Assembly: GCF_012932365.1 (NCBI RefSeq)
Contig: NZ_JAAIIH010000001.1
Location: 682,001-746,000, forward strand
From: Bifidobacterium moraviense
GTDB lineage: Bacteria; Actinomycetota; Actinomycetes; Actinomycetales; Bifidobacteriaceae
Length of the DNA stretch: 64,000 nt
Reading direction: 5' to 3'
Within the stretch, counting starts at the first letter, position 1, and the number at the start of each line of letters is the position of its first letter. The translations under genes and the position numbers were made by a program. Below are positions 1-9,360 of this stretch, piece by piece. The notes under the pieces were generated by a model. That model searched no databases. It was not told the DNA's origin and saw only the letters and a list, made by a program, of their open reading frames with translations.

Positions 1-50
1 TCGACCCGCGCGATCCGGTCCCCGCGCCGCGCCGCGGCCGCGCCTGACGG

Positions 51-1715
51 ATGCGGGACCGGCTGATCATGGACGACGGCGACTACACGGCCAGGATGAC
101 CGAGCTCATCGAGCTCATGCGCCTGATCGGCAACGACACGCAGCAGTGCGAGGTCAAGGAATGCGGCCGCCGCATCAGCTCCACCATCACGGACACGCTG
201 TCCGCGTTCTCCAACGGCAACGGCGGGTACATCATCCTGGGGCTCTCGGAGAAGCGCGGATTCACGCCGGTGGAGGGCTTCAACGCGCGCTCCATGCAGG
301 AGGCGCTCAGCCAGGCGTGCGAGAAGATGACGCCCGTGGTGCGCCCGGTGATCGTGACCTGCCCGTTCGAGGGGACGAACCTGGTGTTCGCCGTGGTGGA
401 CGAGATGCTGCCGCGCGACAAGCCGTGCTTCCTCACCGCGGCGGGCCCCTACGCCGGCTCCTACATCCGCACCGGCGACGGCGACCGGCGCATGACCGCC
501 TACGAGGTGGACCGGCTCATGGAGGAGCAGCGGCAGCCCGACTACGACCTGGGCATCGTGCCCGGGGCGACGATCGAGGACCTGAACCCCGCGCTGGTCT
601 ACGGACTGCTCGAACGTGAACGCGAACGGCACCCGCGCGTCTTCGAGGGACGCGGCGACGTGGACATGCTGCGCGACCTGCGCGTGCTCATCGGCGAGGA
701 CGAGGCGCGTGCGCGGCATCCCGACGCGCACGGCGGCGCGAAGGACGCGGACACGGCCGACGGAGGGAACGCGGACAGTGGGAACGCGGGCGGCCGCACC
801 GACGGCGGCGATGACGCGGCACCGGTCCTGCGCCCCACGCTGGCGGGCCTGATGGCCCTCGGCCGGTACCCCCAGAAGTTCTATCCCCGGCTGGCGGTGA
901 CGCTCGCGGTGTTCCCCGGCACCTCGCGCGAGGAGGTGTTCGTCGAGGGCGCGCAGCTGGTGACCGCGGAGACGATCACCGGCCCGATCCCGGTGATGAT
1001 CGACAACACGGTCGAGTCGCTGACGGACTGGACCGCCGGCGCGCCGCACACCGAGCCGGACTATCCGTGCGACGTGCTGCGCGAGGTCGTGGCCAACGCC
1101 CTGATGCACCGCGACTACTCCCCCGACGCGCAGGGCACCCCGGTGCAGGTGTGCGTGTTTACCGACCGCATCGAGGTGACCAACCCGGGCGGCCTGTTCG
1201 GCGCGGTGACCAGCCGCACGCTCGCCAGACCGGCCAACGCCTCCACCCGCAACCCGTTCCTGTTCGCGCTCCTGCAGTCCACGCCCTATCCGGACGGCGG
1301 CGCGGTGACCGACAGCGACGGCACCGGCTACCGGAGCATCGAGGCTGCGCTGCGCCGCGAGGGGCGCGAGCCGGCGCGCATCGACAACGCCATCGACCGG
1401 TTCACCATCGTCATCCCGCGGCGCCGCACGGGCCCGGACGACGCCGGCGAGCGCAACTTCGCGCAGCGCATCATGACGTTCCTGGAACGCCATGCGCGGG
1501 CCGGGGTGCGCGATCTCATGACGGAGCTCGGCATGTCGCCCATCGAGGTGGCGACGGGGCTGCGCGCGCTCAAGAACAAGGGTCTGGTGGAATCCGAGAC
1601 CGTGCAGGTGCAGCCGCAGCGCTACTACCATCTCACCGACGCGGCGCTGCACGACGCGGTGCCGCGTCCGCCCGCGGAACGCTCTGGCATGTCGCACGGG
1701 CCGTCCGTAAGCTGA
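51..1715 (+). CDS. AlbA_2/Schlafen-type putative DNA- or RNA-binding regulator with ATPase-like domain
   Basis: The protein has 554 residues. Residues about 30-165 match the AlbA_2 (divergent AAA-4, Schlafen-like) domain: EVKECG, then a Ser/Phe-rich segment with NGNGGYIILG. Residues about 335-360 carry VLREVVANALMHRDY, the GHKL-like ATP-binding motif usual in this family (COG2865). The C-terminus (about 475-540) reads as a winged helix with a YYHLT end. The family is usually described as transcriptional regulators or nucleic-acid-binding proteins; the target is not knowable here. An Asp/Gly/Ala-rich linker (about 225-265) looks like a low-complexity insertion. The start could be position 51 or the ATG at 69; neither has a strong ribosome-binding site. 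The next gene begins 6 bases after the stop, so the two are probably co-transcribed. Confidence 0.75.
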   Translation: MRDRLIMDDGDYTARMTELIELMRLIGNDTQQCEVKECGRRISSTITDTLSAFSNGNGGYIILGLSEKRGFTPVEGFNARSMQEALSQACEKMTPVVRPVIVTCPFEGTNLVFAVVDEMLPRDKPCFLTAAGPYAGSYIRTGDGDRRMTAYEVDRLMEEQRQPDYDLGIVPGATIEDLNPALVYGLLERERERHPRVFEGRGDVDMLRDLRVLIGEDEARARHPDAHGGAKDADTADGGNADSGNAGGRTDGGDDAAPVLRPTLAGLMALGRYPQKFYPRLAVTLAVFPGTSREEVFVEGAQLVTAETITGPIPVMIDNTVESLTDWTAGAPHTEPDYPCDVLREVVANALMHRDYSPDAQGTPVQVCVFTDRIEVTNPGGLFGAVTSRTLARPANASTRNPFLFALLQSTPYPDGGAVTDSDGTGYRSIEAALRREGREPARIDNAIDRFTIVIPRRRTGPDDAGERNFAQRIMTFLERHARAGVRDLMTELGMSPIEVATGLRALKNKGLVESETVQVQPQRYYHLTDAALHDAVPRPPAERSGMSHGPSVS

Positions 1716-1721
1716 ATCCCC

Positions 1722-2561
1722 ATGACCGATGCCTCTCCCGAGACGGATGCCCCGCGCTCACCGGGCTCCGCGAATCCCCGCCGACCTCGTTCCCGGCGTT
1801 CCGCGCGTGCGCGCCTGTGGATCCCCAACCAGCCCGGCGCATGGGTGATGGTGCTCACGCCGGCGCTCGCCGGCATCGCGGTGGGAGGTCCCACGTGGCG
1901 GGGCGCCTGGGTGGCCGCGGCGTGGCTCGCCTGCTACTGCACGCAGTTCGCCGGCGCGCGGTGGTTCGTGTCGCACTGCCGCCGGCGCTATCTCGCCCCG
2001 GCTCTGACGTACGCGGCGATCACCTGCGCGATCGGCCTGCCGCTGCTGATCCTGACGCCGGGGCTGCTGTGGTGGGCGGTCGTCTACGTGCCGCTGGCCG
2101 CGGCGTCGTTCGCGCTGGCATGGATGCGCCGGGACCGCGGATTCGCCAGCCAGACGGTGGCGTGTCTGGCCGCCGGCGCGATCGGCGCGGTGACCGTCTC
2201 GATGGGGTCGCGCTTCTACCCGGACCGGCCGCTTTCCCGGGAGGCGCTGACCGTGGGCGTGGTCTTCGCGCTGTTCGAGATCGGGCAGGTGCTGTTCGTG
2301 CCGAGCATGATGGTCCGGCGGGACGACGCGCGGCGGCGCCTGTACGCGGCCTCGACGGCGTTCAGCGCCGTGCTGGCGGCGGGCGGATTCGTCCTTCATC
2401 CGGTGCTGGGCGCGGCGGGGCTCGTGCTGCTGGCGCGTGCGGCCGTGCTGCCGGCGCTGGTGGCGCGGGGCAAGCTGCCGCCTCTGGCTGCGGCGCCCAG
2501 CGAGCTGGCGACGAGTCTCGTGATGCTCGTCGCCGTCATCGTCGCGGTGCCGGCGTTGTGA
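1722..2561 (+). CDS. YwiC-like integral membrane protein
   Basis: This 279-residue protein starts with a hydrophilic Pro/Arg-rich stretch and then WIPNQPGAWVMVLTP, the hallmark opening of the YwiC-like family, which keeps a conserved N-x-H/P-G-AW element before the first membrane segment. About seven to eight hydrophobic segments follow, with an Arg-rich loop (CRRRY). Members are uncharacterised in substrate terms; in other Actinobacteria they are often annotated only as membrane proteins. It lies 6 bases downstream of the AlbA-type regulator, which suggests an operon. The stop faces the threonine aldolase stop across 46 bases with no clear terminator. Confidence 0.75.
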   Translation: MTDASPETDAPRSPGSANPRRPRSRRSARARLWIPNQPGAWVMVLTPALAGIAVGGPTWRGAWVAAAWLACYCTQFAGARWFVSHCRRRYLAPALTYAAITCAIGLPLLILTPGLLWWAVVYVPLAAASFALAWMRRDRGFASQTVACLAAGAIGAVTVSMGSRFYPDRPLSREALTVGVVFALFEIGQVLFVPSMMVRRDDARRRLYAASTAFSAVLAAGGFVLHPVLGAAGLVLLARAAVLPALVARGKLPPLAAAPSELATSLVMLVAVIVAVPAL

Positions 2562-2607
2562 CCAGTGACCGCGCTGCATCCGGCGCCCGCGGCACGTCCG
2601 GACGCGC

Positions 2608-3663
2608 CTAGAGCAGGTCGTCGGCGGTGAGCGTGTCGCGCAGCAGCGCGACGAGCCGGTCCACGTGCTCGTCGGTGGTGGCCCAGCTCGTGGCGATGCG
2701 CACGGTGGTGTGCGAGGCGTCCGCCCGCTCCCAGAAGCTCAGCCTCACCCTGCGGCTCAGCTGTGCGTAGCGCGCGTTCGGCAGCGTGACGAAGATCTGG
2801 TTGGTGGCGTTGACCAGCGGCATCTCGTAGCCGCCGGCGGCGAGCGCCGCGCGGATGCGGTCGGCCTGCACGTTGGCGTTGCGCGCGATGCGCGTGTACA
2901 GGTCGTCGGTGAACAGCTCGTCGAACTGCAGTCCCAGCAGGAATCCCTTGGCCAGCAGCGCGCCGTGGCGCTTGACGATGGTCAGGAAGTGCTTCGGCAT
3001 GTTGCGGTGCGTGAAGACCACGGCCTCGCCCATGAGCGCGCCCACCTTGGTGCCGCCGATGTAGAACACGTCGGCGAGGCGCGCCAGATCCTCCAGCGTC
3101 ACGTCGGTGCCGCGCGCGGTCAGGCCGTAGCCCAGCCGCGCGCCATCCACGAACAGCGGGATGCCGCGCCTGCGGCACACGTCGGAGATCGCCTCGAGCT
3201 CGGCCTTCGTGTACAGCGTGCCGTACTCGGTGGGGTGCGAGACATAGACGATGCCGGGCCAGACCATGTGGTCGCGGTTGGCGTCCGCGAGGAACGCCGC
3301 GCAGTAGGCGTCCAGCTCGTCGGCGTCCATCTTGCCGTCGTGCGCGGGCAGCGCGAGCACCTTGCGCCCGGTCGCCTCGATGGCGCCGGCCTCGTGGACG
3401 TTGACGTGGCCGGTCTCCACCGCGACGACGCCCTCGTATTCGGCGGTCATCGCATCGATGACGATCTGATTGGTCTGCGTGCCGCCCACGAGGAAGAAGA
3501 TCTCGGCGTCCTCGTCACCGCAGGCCCCGCGGATCCTCGCCTTGGCGGATTCGCAGACCTCGTCCGAGCCGTATCCCGGGTACTGGTCCATGTTCGCGGC
3601 GGCGATGCGCGCGAGGATGCGCGGATGCGCGCCTTCGGAGTAGTCGTTCTCGAATGACAGCAT
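2608..3663 (-). CDS. ltaE: low-specificity L-threonine aldolase
   Basis: This PLP-dependent enzyme cleaves L-threonine or L-allo-threonine to glycine and acetaldehyde. The 351-residue length fits the family. Recognisable features are the N-terminal SFENDYSEGAHPRIL, the GGTQTN phosphate-binding element near residue 62, the DGARLGYGL segment carrying the cofactor-binding Asp, and FYIGGTKVGALMGEA with the Schiff-base lysine near residue 206. The ATG at 3663 is preceded by GAAGGGGC at good spacing. It is convergent with the YwiC-like gene and stands alone. The product could supply glycine for one-carbon and purine metabolism, but that link is inference. Confidence 0.9.
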   Translation of the reverse strand: MLSFENDYSEGAHPRILARIAAANMDQYPGYGSDEVCESAKARIRGACGDEDAEIFFLVGGTQTNQIVIDAMTAEYEGVVAVETGHVNVHEAGAIEATGRKVLALPAHDGKMDADELDAYCAAFLADANRDHMVWPGIVYVSHPTEYGTLYTKAELEAISDVCRRRGIPLFVDGARLGYGLTARGTDVTLEDLARLADVFYIGGTKVGALMGEAVVFTHRNMPKHFLTIVKRHGALLAKGFLLGLQFDELFTDDLYTRIARNANVQADRIRAALAAGGYEMPLVNATNQIFVTLPNARYAQLSRRVRLSFWERADASHTTVRIATSWATTDEHVDRLVALLRDTLTADDLL

Positions 3664-3778
3664 GATGCCCCTTCGTCAGGTGAAGCGTCGGATGCGCGGC
3701 ACGGCGGCCGTGGAGCCGGATGGGTCATGTGCAGTCTATCGCGGCGGCGTCACCATGCGACCGACGGCGTCGGGGAAC

Positions 3779-3810
3779 GAAAAAGCCCCGGACCTTCCGG
3801 CCCGGGGCGA
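3779..3810 (-). terminator. rho-independent terminator after tRNA-His
   Basis: On the minus strand a hairpin with arms CCCCGGGCC and GGTCCGGGG around a GGAA loop is followed directly by CTTTTTC. It sits immediately 3' of the tRNA gene on the same strand. Confidence 0.85.
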
Positions 3811-3811
3811 T

Positions 3812-3887
3812 GGGGTGGATAACGCGGCTCGAACGCGCGACCTGCTGAACCACAATCAGCTGCTCTACCTGCTGAGCTATATCCACC
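3812..3887 (-). tRNA. tRNA-His (anticodon GTG)
   Basis: Read on the minus strand, the sequence folds as a full cloverleaf. The acceptor stem is GTGGATA/TATCCAC with the extra 5' G(-1) opposite C73 that marks histidine tRNAs. The D-arm is GCTC/GAGC, the anticodon stem is GCTGA/TCAGC with loop TTGTGGT (anticodon GTG), and the T-arm contains TTCGAGC. CCA is encoded. Confidence 0.95.
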
Positions 3888-4024
3888 ATCGTTGCGGCGC
3901 TTTAGCGCAACAGGTGAAAACTATACATGAATTTCCACGGAAGCAAAATCCGCGTGTCGCACCGTGTGTCGCACGTGTGTCGCGACCGGTTCCGCGGGCG
4001 ACCGCATCGCGTAGAGTCGGGGGC

Positions 4025-5131
4025 ATGAGCACCTCCTCCAGCGAACCCGTGGTCAGCGTCATCCTGCCCGTCTACGGCGTGGAACGCTATCTCGACGAAG
4101 CCGTCGCCAGCGTGACTGCGCAGACCTACCGCAACATCGAGATCATCCTCGTGGACGACGGCTCGAAGGACCGATGCCCCGCGATGTGCGACGCATGGGC
4201 GGCGAAGGACGACCGCATCCGCGTGATCCACCGTCCCAACGGCGGACTGTCCGCGGCGCGCAACACCGGGCTCGCCGCGGCCACCGGCGACTTCGTCTAC
4301 TTCATGGATTCGGACGACGTGATCGAGCCCGACCTCGTGCAGGCCTGCGTGGACACCGCCGTGGAGTACGGCGCCGACCTGGTGATGTTCCAGTTCGACA
4401 CGATCGGCGAGCTGGGCCAGCCGCTCAAGTCCCAGTACCGCCAGAACGAGTACGACGACGTGCAGCAGCTGACCTGCGACCAGACGCTGAGGATGCAGCT
4501 GCAGTTCGAGATCGAGGGCTACTTCTGGGCGTTCATGGCGGCGACGCCCATCTACCGCGACCACGGATTCTCGTTCCCGGAGGGCCGCAAGATCGAGGAT
4601 CTGGCGCGCATCTGCAACGTCATCGGCGAGGCGCGTCGCATCGTGCGCATCCCGCGCAGGCTCTACCACTACCGTCTGCGCTCGGGATCGATCATGCGCA
4701 GCTGGAACACCGAGATGCTGGGCGACTGGCTGGAGGCCGCGCACGACCGCGCCGACTACATCAGCACGCGCCACCCCGACCTCATCGGCTTCATGGCGTG
4801 GCAGACGCTCATGTTCCTAGGCAACATCGAGCCGGAGATCATCCGCCAGAGCCTGCTGTACGGGCTCAAGCTGGACCCGGACTCCCAGCGCCGCTACCGC
4901 GCGCGCATCAACGAGTTCATCGACGAGATGGGCGAGGGCGGCAGGCTCCCCGAACGCGCTCGCCGGACCATCGACCTCATCCGCAACTTCCGCCGGGGCG
5001 CCAGGGACGGCGACGGGGACGCGGAGAACGGCGATGCGCGCGACGCCGACGCTGACGTCGACTCCGCCGCCGATTCCACCGCCGGCGTCGACACCGATGC
5101 CGCCGGTACCGACGCCGGCGCCGCGGCGTAG
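4025..5131 (+). CDS. family 2 glycosyltransferase
   Basis: A GT-A fold glycosyltransferase of 368 residues from the ATG at 4025. VVSVILPVYGVERYL opens the Rossmann-like nucleotide-sugar domain, ILVDDGSKD follows near residue 43, and FMDSDD near residue 98 is the metal-binding DxD equivalent. Proteins of this type add sugars to cell-wall or capsular polysaccharides; donor and acceptor are unknown. The last roughly 45 residues are a repetitive Asp/Ala/Gly tail not needed by the fold. The frame is open farther upstream through the tRNA-His gene, but homology starts only at the chosen ATG. TAGAGT ends 7 bases upstream of the ATG and could be a -10 element of a very short leader. A MATE exporter gene follows after 108 bases. 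Confidence 0.88.
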   Translation: MSTSSSEPVVSVILPVYGVERYLDEAVASVTAQTYRNIEIILVDDGSKDRCPAMCDAWAAKDDRIRVIHRPNGGLSAARNTGLAAATGDFVYFMDSDDVIEPDLVQACVDTAVEYGADLVMFQFDTIGELGQPLKSQYRQNEYDDVQQLTCDQTLRMQLQFEIEGYFWAFMAATPIYRDHGFSFPEGRKIEDLARICNVIGEARRIVRIPRRLYHYRLRSGSIMRSWNTEMLGDWLEAAHDRADYISTRHPDLIGFMAWQTLMFLGNIEPEIIRQSLLYGLKLDPDSQRRYRARINEFIDEMGEGGRLPERARRTIDLIRNFRRGARDGDGDAENGDARDADADVDSAADSTAGVDTDAAGTDAGAAA

Positions 5132-5239
5132 ACGCCGCCATGCGGGCGGCCGCGCGCCGCAGCCCGGCCGTCCGCGCCACAGCAATCCGACCCGACCACC
5201 CGCACGCCAGCGGAAACCCACCGTAAGGACACCACGACC

Positions 5240-6643
5240 ATGACCCACGGCAACGGCAAGGACGCCTCCACCCGTGACCTCACCACGGGACGCCCGATCG
5301 TCCAGATCCTCCTCTTCTCCATCCCGCTCGTGCTCGGCACGCTGTTCCAGCAGGTCTACAGCTTCGCCGACTCGGTGGTGGTGGGACGCCTCATCTCCGA
5401 CGCGGCGCTGGGCGCGGTGGGCACCACGTATTCGCTCAACTTCCTGACGCTCGGGTTCGTGCAGGGCGCGTGCATCGGCTTCTCCATCCCCGCCTCGCAG
5501 GCGTTCGGCGCGAAGGACCACGCCGAGTTCCGCCGGTACGTGTGGAACGGCGCGTGGATGTGCGTGGCGCTGAGCCTGGTCTTCACCGTGGCGTTCACGC
5601 TGCTCGCCCGTCCGCTGCTCGAGCTCATCAACACGCCCGCGGACCTCATGGACATGGCGTGGTCCTACATCGTGACGATCTTCCTGGGCATCCCCTCGGC
5701 GGTGCTGTACAACCATTCGGCCGCGCTGTTGCGCGCGGTGGGCGACTCCAGACACCCGTTCTACTTCCTCATGGTCTCCTGCGCCGTCAACGTGTGCTTC
5801 GACGTGTTCTTCATCGTGGTGTGCCACATGGGCGTGGTGGGCTCCGCGCTGGGCAACCTGATCGGGCAGACGCTCAGCGCCGGACTCAACTGCTGGTGGG
5901 CGTTCACGCGCATCCCGATCTTCCGCGAGGCCCTCTCCCCCGCCTCCCGCGCAGACATGCGTCTCTCCGCGCCGCACGTGCGCCGCCTGTGCGTGGTGGG
6001 CCTGCCGATGGGGTTCGAGTACTCGGTCTCCGCCGTGGGCGCGATCCTCATGCAGAACTCGCTCAACCTGCTCGGCTCGGCCGCCGTGACCGCGCAGACC
6101 GCCGGCGAGAAGATCCGCCAGCTGTTCACGCTGCCGATGGAGAGCGTGGGCATGGCGATGGCCACGTACGCCGGGCAGAACCTGGGCGCGCGCAGGCTCG
6201 ACCGCATCAGGCGCGGCCTGCTTTCCGGCACGGTCATCCAAGGCGTGTACTGCGTGGTCTGCTTCGCGGTGATCGCGCTGTTCAACCGCCCGCTGGTCGC
6301 CACGGTGCTGGGCGACGCCGACCCGGCGATCCTGGACGACGCGGCGTTGTACCTCAGGCTCATCAGCTGCTTCTTCATCATCCACGGCACGCTGATGATC
6401 TTCCGCAACACGCTGCAGGGCATGGGCTACTCCACGCACGCCATCGTCTCCGGCGTGGGAGAGCTGGCCGGCCGCGCGCTCGGGGCGTGGCTGGCGATCG
6501 CGGCGTTCGGCTATCTGGCGATCTGCTACGCGAACCCGCTGGCGTGGGCGTTCGCGCTGGCGTACTGCATGGTGATGGTGACGGTCATGCTCCGCCGCAA
6601 GCGCCGCGAGTTCGCGCGGGACGAGGCCGCGCCGACCGTCTGA
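5240..6643 (+). CDS. MATE family efflux transporter
   Basis: This 467-residue integral membrane protein of the multidrug and toxic compound extrusion family is expected to have 12 membrane segments. The N-terminal GRPIVQILLFSIPLVLGTLFQQVYSF contains the usual PLVLGTLFQQ-type signature of the first helix, followed by DSVVVGRLIS. The second half repeats the pattern with LPMGFEYSVSAVGAILMQ. These proteins export cationic compounds using Na+ or H+ gradients; some of this branch move lipid-linked substrates. AAGGAC lies about 10 bases before the ATG. Its place between two glycosyltransferase genes is suggestive but does not show a shared pathway. Confidence 0.88.
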   Translation: MTHGNGKDASTRDLTTGRPIVQILLFSIPLVLGTLFQQVYSFADSVVVGRLISDAALGAVGTTYSLNFLTLGFVQGACIGFSIPASQAFGAKDHAEFRRYVWNGAWMCVALSLVFTVAFTLLARPLLELINTPADLMDMAWSYIVTIFLGIPSAVLYNHSAALLRAVGDSRHPFYFLMVSCAVNVCFDVFFIVVCHMGVVGSALGNLIGQTLSAGLNCWWAFTRIPIFREALSPASRADMRLSAPHVRRLCVVGLPMGFEYSVSAVGAILMQNSLNLLGSAAVTAQTAGEKIRQLFTLPMESVGMAMATYAGQNLGARRLDRIRRGLLSGTVIQGVYCVVCFAVIALFNRPLVATVLGDADPAILDDAALYLRLISCFFIIHGTLMIFRNTLQGMGYSTHAIVSGVGELAGRALGAWLAIAAFGYLAICYANPLAWAFALAYCMVMVTVMLRRKRREFARDEAAPTV

Positions 6644-6691
6644 TCGCGACCGTCTGATCGCGATGGCAGCCGTGGTGCGGAGGCGTTCCGC

Positions 6692-7882
6692 TCACCGTGC
6701 GGCGTCGGCGATGGCCTCCCGCTCCATGGCCACGAACGCGCGCACGCACGATTCGATCGAATAGTGCTCCCGCGTGTGCTCGGCGTAGCGCGCGCCCCAT
6801 TCGGCGAGCTCGCGCGGGTGGTCGAGCCACCAGTCGATGCGCTCGGCGAGCGCGGCGGCGTCGCGCGCGGGGAACAGCGATTCGTCGAGCAGCGCGAACT
6901 GGCTGGCCGCGGACAGCTCCGACTGCGCGATCACCGGCACCAGTCCGGACGCCATGCCCTCGATGACGCTCAGCGACTCGATGTCCACGATGGACGGATG
7001 CACGAACAGGTCGCACGACTTCAGGAACGCCGGCATGTCGGCGTTGCGGTGGAATCCGATCGACGCGGGACGCGGCAGCAGCCGCTTGGCGCGGCGCCGC
7101 AGGTAGCGCTGGCGCGGACCGGTGCCGGCGATGTGCAGTTCGATGCGTTCGGCATGGCGGCACATCGCCACCGCGCGGATGAGCGTGATGTGGTCCTTCT
7201 CCCTAGCGAGTCTGCCGGAGGCGACCACGCGCAGCGGCAGCGGCTCGCGGTCCGTGGGCTTGCGCTGGCTCTTGGGCGTGAAGCGGGGCGAGTATCCGTT
7301 GGAGATGACGTGCAGCTTGGCCTTGTAGCCGTGCGCGCGCAGCTGTTCGGCGATCATCTCGGTGGGCGCGTGGATGTGCCCGACGTGCCGGTACAGCCAG
7401 TGCCGGAACAGCAGGTACATGAAGTCGTTCACGCCGGGGATCGCCTTGATGGGCCCGGCGTTGTAGCTCACGTTCTCGGGCTGCAGGTGGAATCCGGCGG
7501 TCACGGGGATGCCCATCTCGCGGGCCACCTTCCATGCGCGGCGCCCGAACGCGAACGGCAGGTAGAGATGCACCACGTCCGCGCCCTGGAACGCGGTGCG
7601 GAACAGCGTGTCGCTCGGCTTGGCGAACTGCATGTGCTGCTTGGCGGCCACCCAGGAGACGAGCGGCACGTGGTTCTCGCGTGCGGGGTACTCCTCGCTG
7701 CCCAGTCCCACCAGGCGCACGCGGTGTCCCTGGCGTTCCAGCTCCCGGGCGTACTGCAGCGCCGAATTGGAGGTGCCGTTGCCCTGCGTGCCGATGGTGT
7801 CCATGACCAGCACGATCGTCAGCGCGCGTCCGCCGTCGGCCGCGACGGCGCCGTTCTCCCTGTTCTTAGCCATGGGCACCAT
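6692..7882 (-). CDS. family 4 (GT1-type) glycosyltransferase
   Basis: A GT-B fold retaining glycosyltransferase of 396 residues. The N-terminal half has IVLVMDTIGTQGNGTSNSALQ (GxGG-like acceptor loop), and the C-terminal half carries RLAREKD near residue 215 and the EX7E element within HPSIVDIESLSVIEGMASG. The N-terminal layout resembles diacylglycerol glucosyltransferases that build glycolipids of Gram-positive membranes, but the acceptor cannot be fixed by reading. Start choice is uncertain: two in-frame ATG codons lie at 7882 and 7873 with only weak ribosome-binding sites. It converges on the MATE gene across 48 bases. Confidence 0.85.
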   Translation of the reverse strand: MVPMAKNRENGAVAADGGRALTIVLVMDTIGTQGNGTSNSALQYARELERQGHRVRLVGLGSEEYPARENHVPLVSWVAAKQHMQFAKPSDTLFRTAFQGADVVHLYLPFAFGRRAWKVAREMGIPVTAGFHLQPENVSYNAGPIKAIPGVNDFMYLLFRHWLYRHVGHIHAPTEMIAEQLRAHGYKAKLHVISNGYSPRFTPKSQRKPTDREPLPLRVVASGRLAREKDHITLIRAVAMCRHAERIELHIAGTGPRQRYLRRRAKRLLPRPASIGFHRNADMPAFLKSCDLFVHPSIVDIESLSVIEGMASGLVPVIAQSELSAASQFALLDESLFPARDAAALAERIDWWLDHPRELAEWGARYAEHTREHYSIESCVRAFVAMEREAIADAAR

Positions 7883-7927
7883 GCTACCGCCGGGCTCGGC
7901 GGGACGACGTCGGCACGTGACGCGGCG

Positions 7928-9130
7928 TCACTCGGCGGCGCGGTCCCGGTCCGCCACGATGCGCCGCACCGCCTCGGCCAGATCCTCCTCGGGCCGCAGC
8001 AGGCTCAACCGCACGTAGCCCTCGCCGGACGCGCCGAAGCAGGAGCCGGGCATCACGGCCACGCCGGCCCGGTGCAGCAGGTGGTCGGTGAACTCGTCGG
8101 ACGTGCCGGCGCCCTCCGGCACCTCCATCCATGCGAACAGACCGCCGTGCGAGTCGAGCACGTGGAATCCGGCCGCGTTGAGGCCGTCGTGCAGCACGCG
8201 GTAGCGGCTGGCGTAGCGCCGCGCCAGCGGCGGCACGGACGACTGGTCGGACGCGAGCGCGGCGGCGCCGGCCTCCTGGATCACCGTGGAGGCGAGCACC
8301 GTGGTCTGGCGGTGCACGGCCTTGGCGGCGGCCAGCACCTCGGCGTTGCCCGCCACGAACCCGCCGCGCCAGCCGGCCACCATGTACATCTTGGACAGCG
8401 AGCACAGCTCCACGGCCACGTCGAGCGCGCCGGGCGTCTCCAGCAGGCTGATCGCGGGGTTCTCGTCGAAGCCCAGCCCCGCGTAGGCGAAGTCGTTCAT
8501 CACCACGAAGTGGTGCTCGTGCGCGAGCCGCACGGCCGTGGCGTAGAGCTCCGGCGTGGCGGCGGCCCCGGTGGGGTTGTTCGGATAGTTGAGGATGAGC
8601 AGCTTCGCCTCGTCCAGCAGCGCCGGGTCCACGGCGTCGAGGTCCGGCAGGAAGCCGTGCGCGGCGTCGGTGGGGATGGTGACGAACCGTCCCTTGGCCA
8701 CGGCGGTGGAGCCCTCGTACTGCGGGTAGTAGGGTTCCACGGCGAGCACGGTGTCGCCTTCGTCGACGAGCGCCTCGATGACGATGGAGATGCCCACCGA
8801 GGAGCCCGACGTGGCGAGCAGCTGGGTGGCCGTGTCCACCTTCACGCCGTGCTGGCGCTCGTACCAGCCGGCGGCGGCCTTCAGGAACTCCGGCTTGCCG
8901 TCGAACGGCGCGTACCGGTAGTCGATCTGCTCGTAGGCGGCCCTGGCGAGCGCGTCCTTCATGAACTCGGGCGGCTCGCCGTCCGGGTTGCCCTTGCTCA
9001 GGTCGATGACGTCCTCGCCGGCGGCGATCGCGGCGGCGGCGCGGGCGTCGGCCTCGGCGAACGGGTTGCCGGGCAGGTCGAGCGCCCTCTTCGAGATGAG
9101 CGATGCGATGGGCGATGTGGACGACGTCAT
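7928..9130 (-). CDS. class I/II PLP-dependent aminotransferase
   Basis: The 400-residue protein has the fold-type I aminotransferase signatures: DLSKGNPD at the N-terminus, ATSGSSVGISI, YPNNPTG near residue 182 and SLSKMYMVAGWRGGF near residue 244 with the PLP lysine. This resembles alanine, succinyldiaminopimelate or LL-diaminopimelate aminotransferases; sequence reading does not separate these. The ATG at 9130 was chosen because AAAGAGG precedes it and homology begins just after it, although the frame stays open upstream to 9316. It is divergent from purT across a 230-base gap. Confidence 0.87.
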   Translation of the reverse strand: MTSSTSPIASLISKRALDLPGNPFAEADARAAAAIAAGEDVIDLSKGNPDGEPPEFMKDALARAAYEQIDYRYAPFDGKPEFLKAAAGWYERQHGVKVDTATQLLATSGSSVGISIVIEALVDEGDTVLAVEPYYPQYEGSTAVAKGRFVTIPTDAAHGFLPDLDAVDPALLDEAKLLILNYPNNPTGAAATPELYATAVRLAHEHHFVVMNDFAYAGLGFDENPAISLLETPGALDVAVELCSLSKMYMVAGWRGGFVAGNAEVLAAAKAVHRQTTVLASTVIQEAGAAALASDQSSVPPLARRYASRYRVLHDGLNAAGFHVLDSHGGLFAWMEVPEGAGTSDEFTDHLLHRAGVAVMPGSCFGASGEGYVRLSLLRPEEDLAEAVRRIVADRDRAAE

Positions 9131-9188
9131 GGGTCGGCCTCTTTCTTCGGTGTGGTTCGACGTGCCCCGGATGGCCCGAGGCATGACG

Positions 9189-9221
9189 CTGCCGGCCGAT
9201 CGTATGGCGGTCGGCCGGCAG
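9189..9221. repeat. inverted repeat in the aminotransferase/purT gap
   Basis: Perfect 11-base arms CTGCCGGCCGA and TCGGCCGGCAG are separated by 11 bases, in the gap between two divergent genes. It could form a hairpin in the aminotransferase leader or be a protein-binding site. No T run follows, so it does not look like a terminator. Confidence 0.5.
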
Positions 9222-9348
9222 CGGTGTTGGCAATTGGCAGTTGGAAATGTACGTTGGCCCGGTCCGGTTCCCCGTCCGGTGATACCCACCATAGGACGTC
9301 CGCGTTTCCCGGACAACGGCGTGGCTATAGCGGCTCCTTATGGGTCGT

Positions 9349-9354
9349 TACAAT
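9349..9354 (+). promoter_or_regulatory. candidate -10 element of purT
   Basis: TACAAT lies 6 bases before the purT ATG. With that spacing, transcription would start at or next to the ATG, which agrees with the lack of a Shine-Dalgarno sequence. No good -35 element was seen. Confidence 0.35.
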
Positions 9355-9360
9355 GGCCCC

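Noticed and set aside
3662..4024. An N-terminal extension of the GT2 glycosyltransferase.
   Set aside because: It would translate through the tRNA-His gene and its terminator; family similarity begins at the ATG at 4025.
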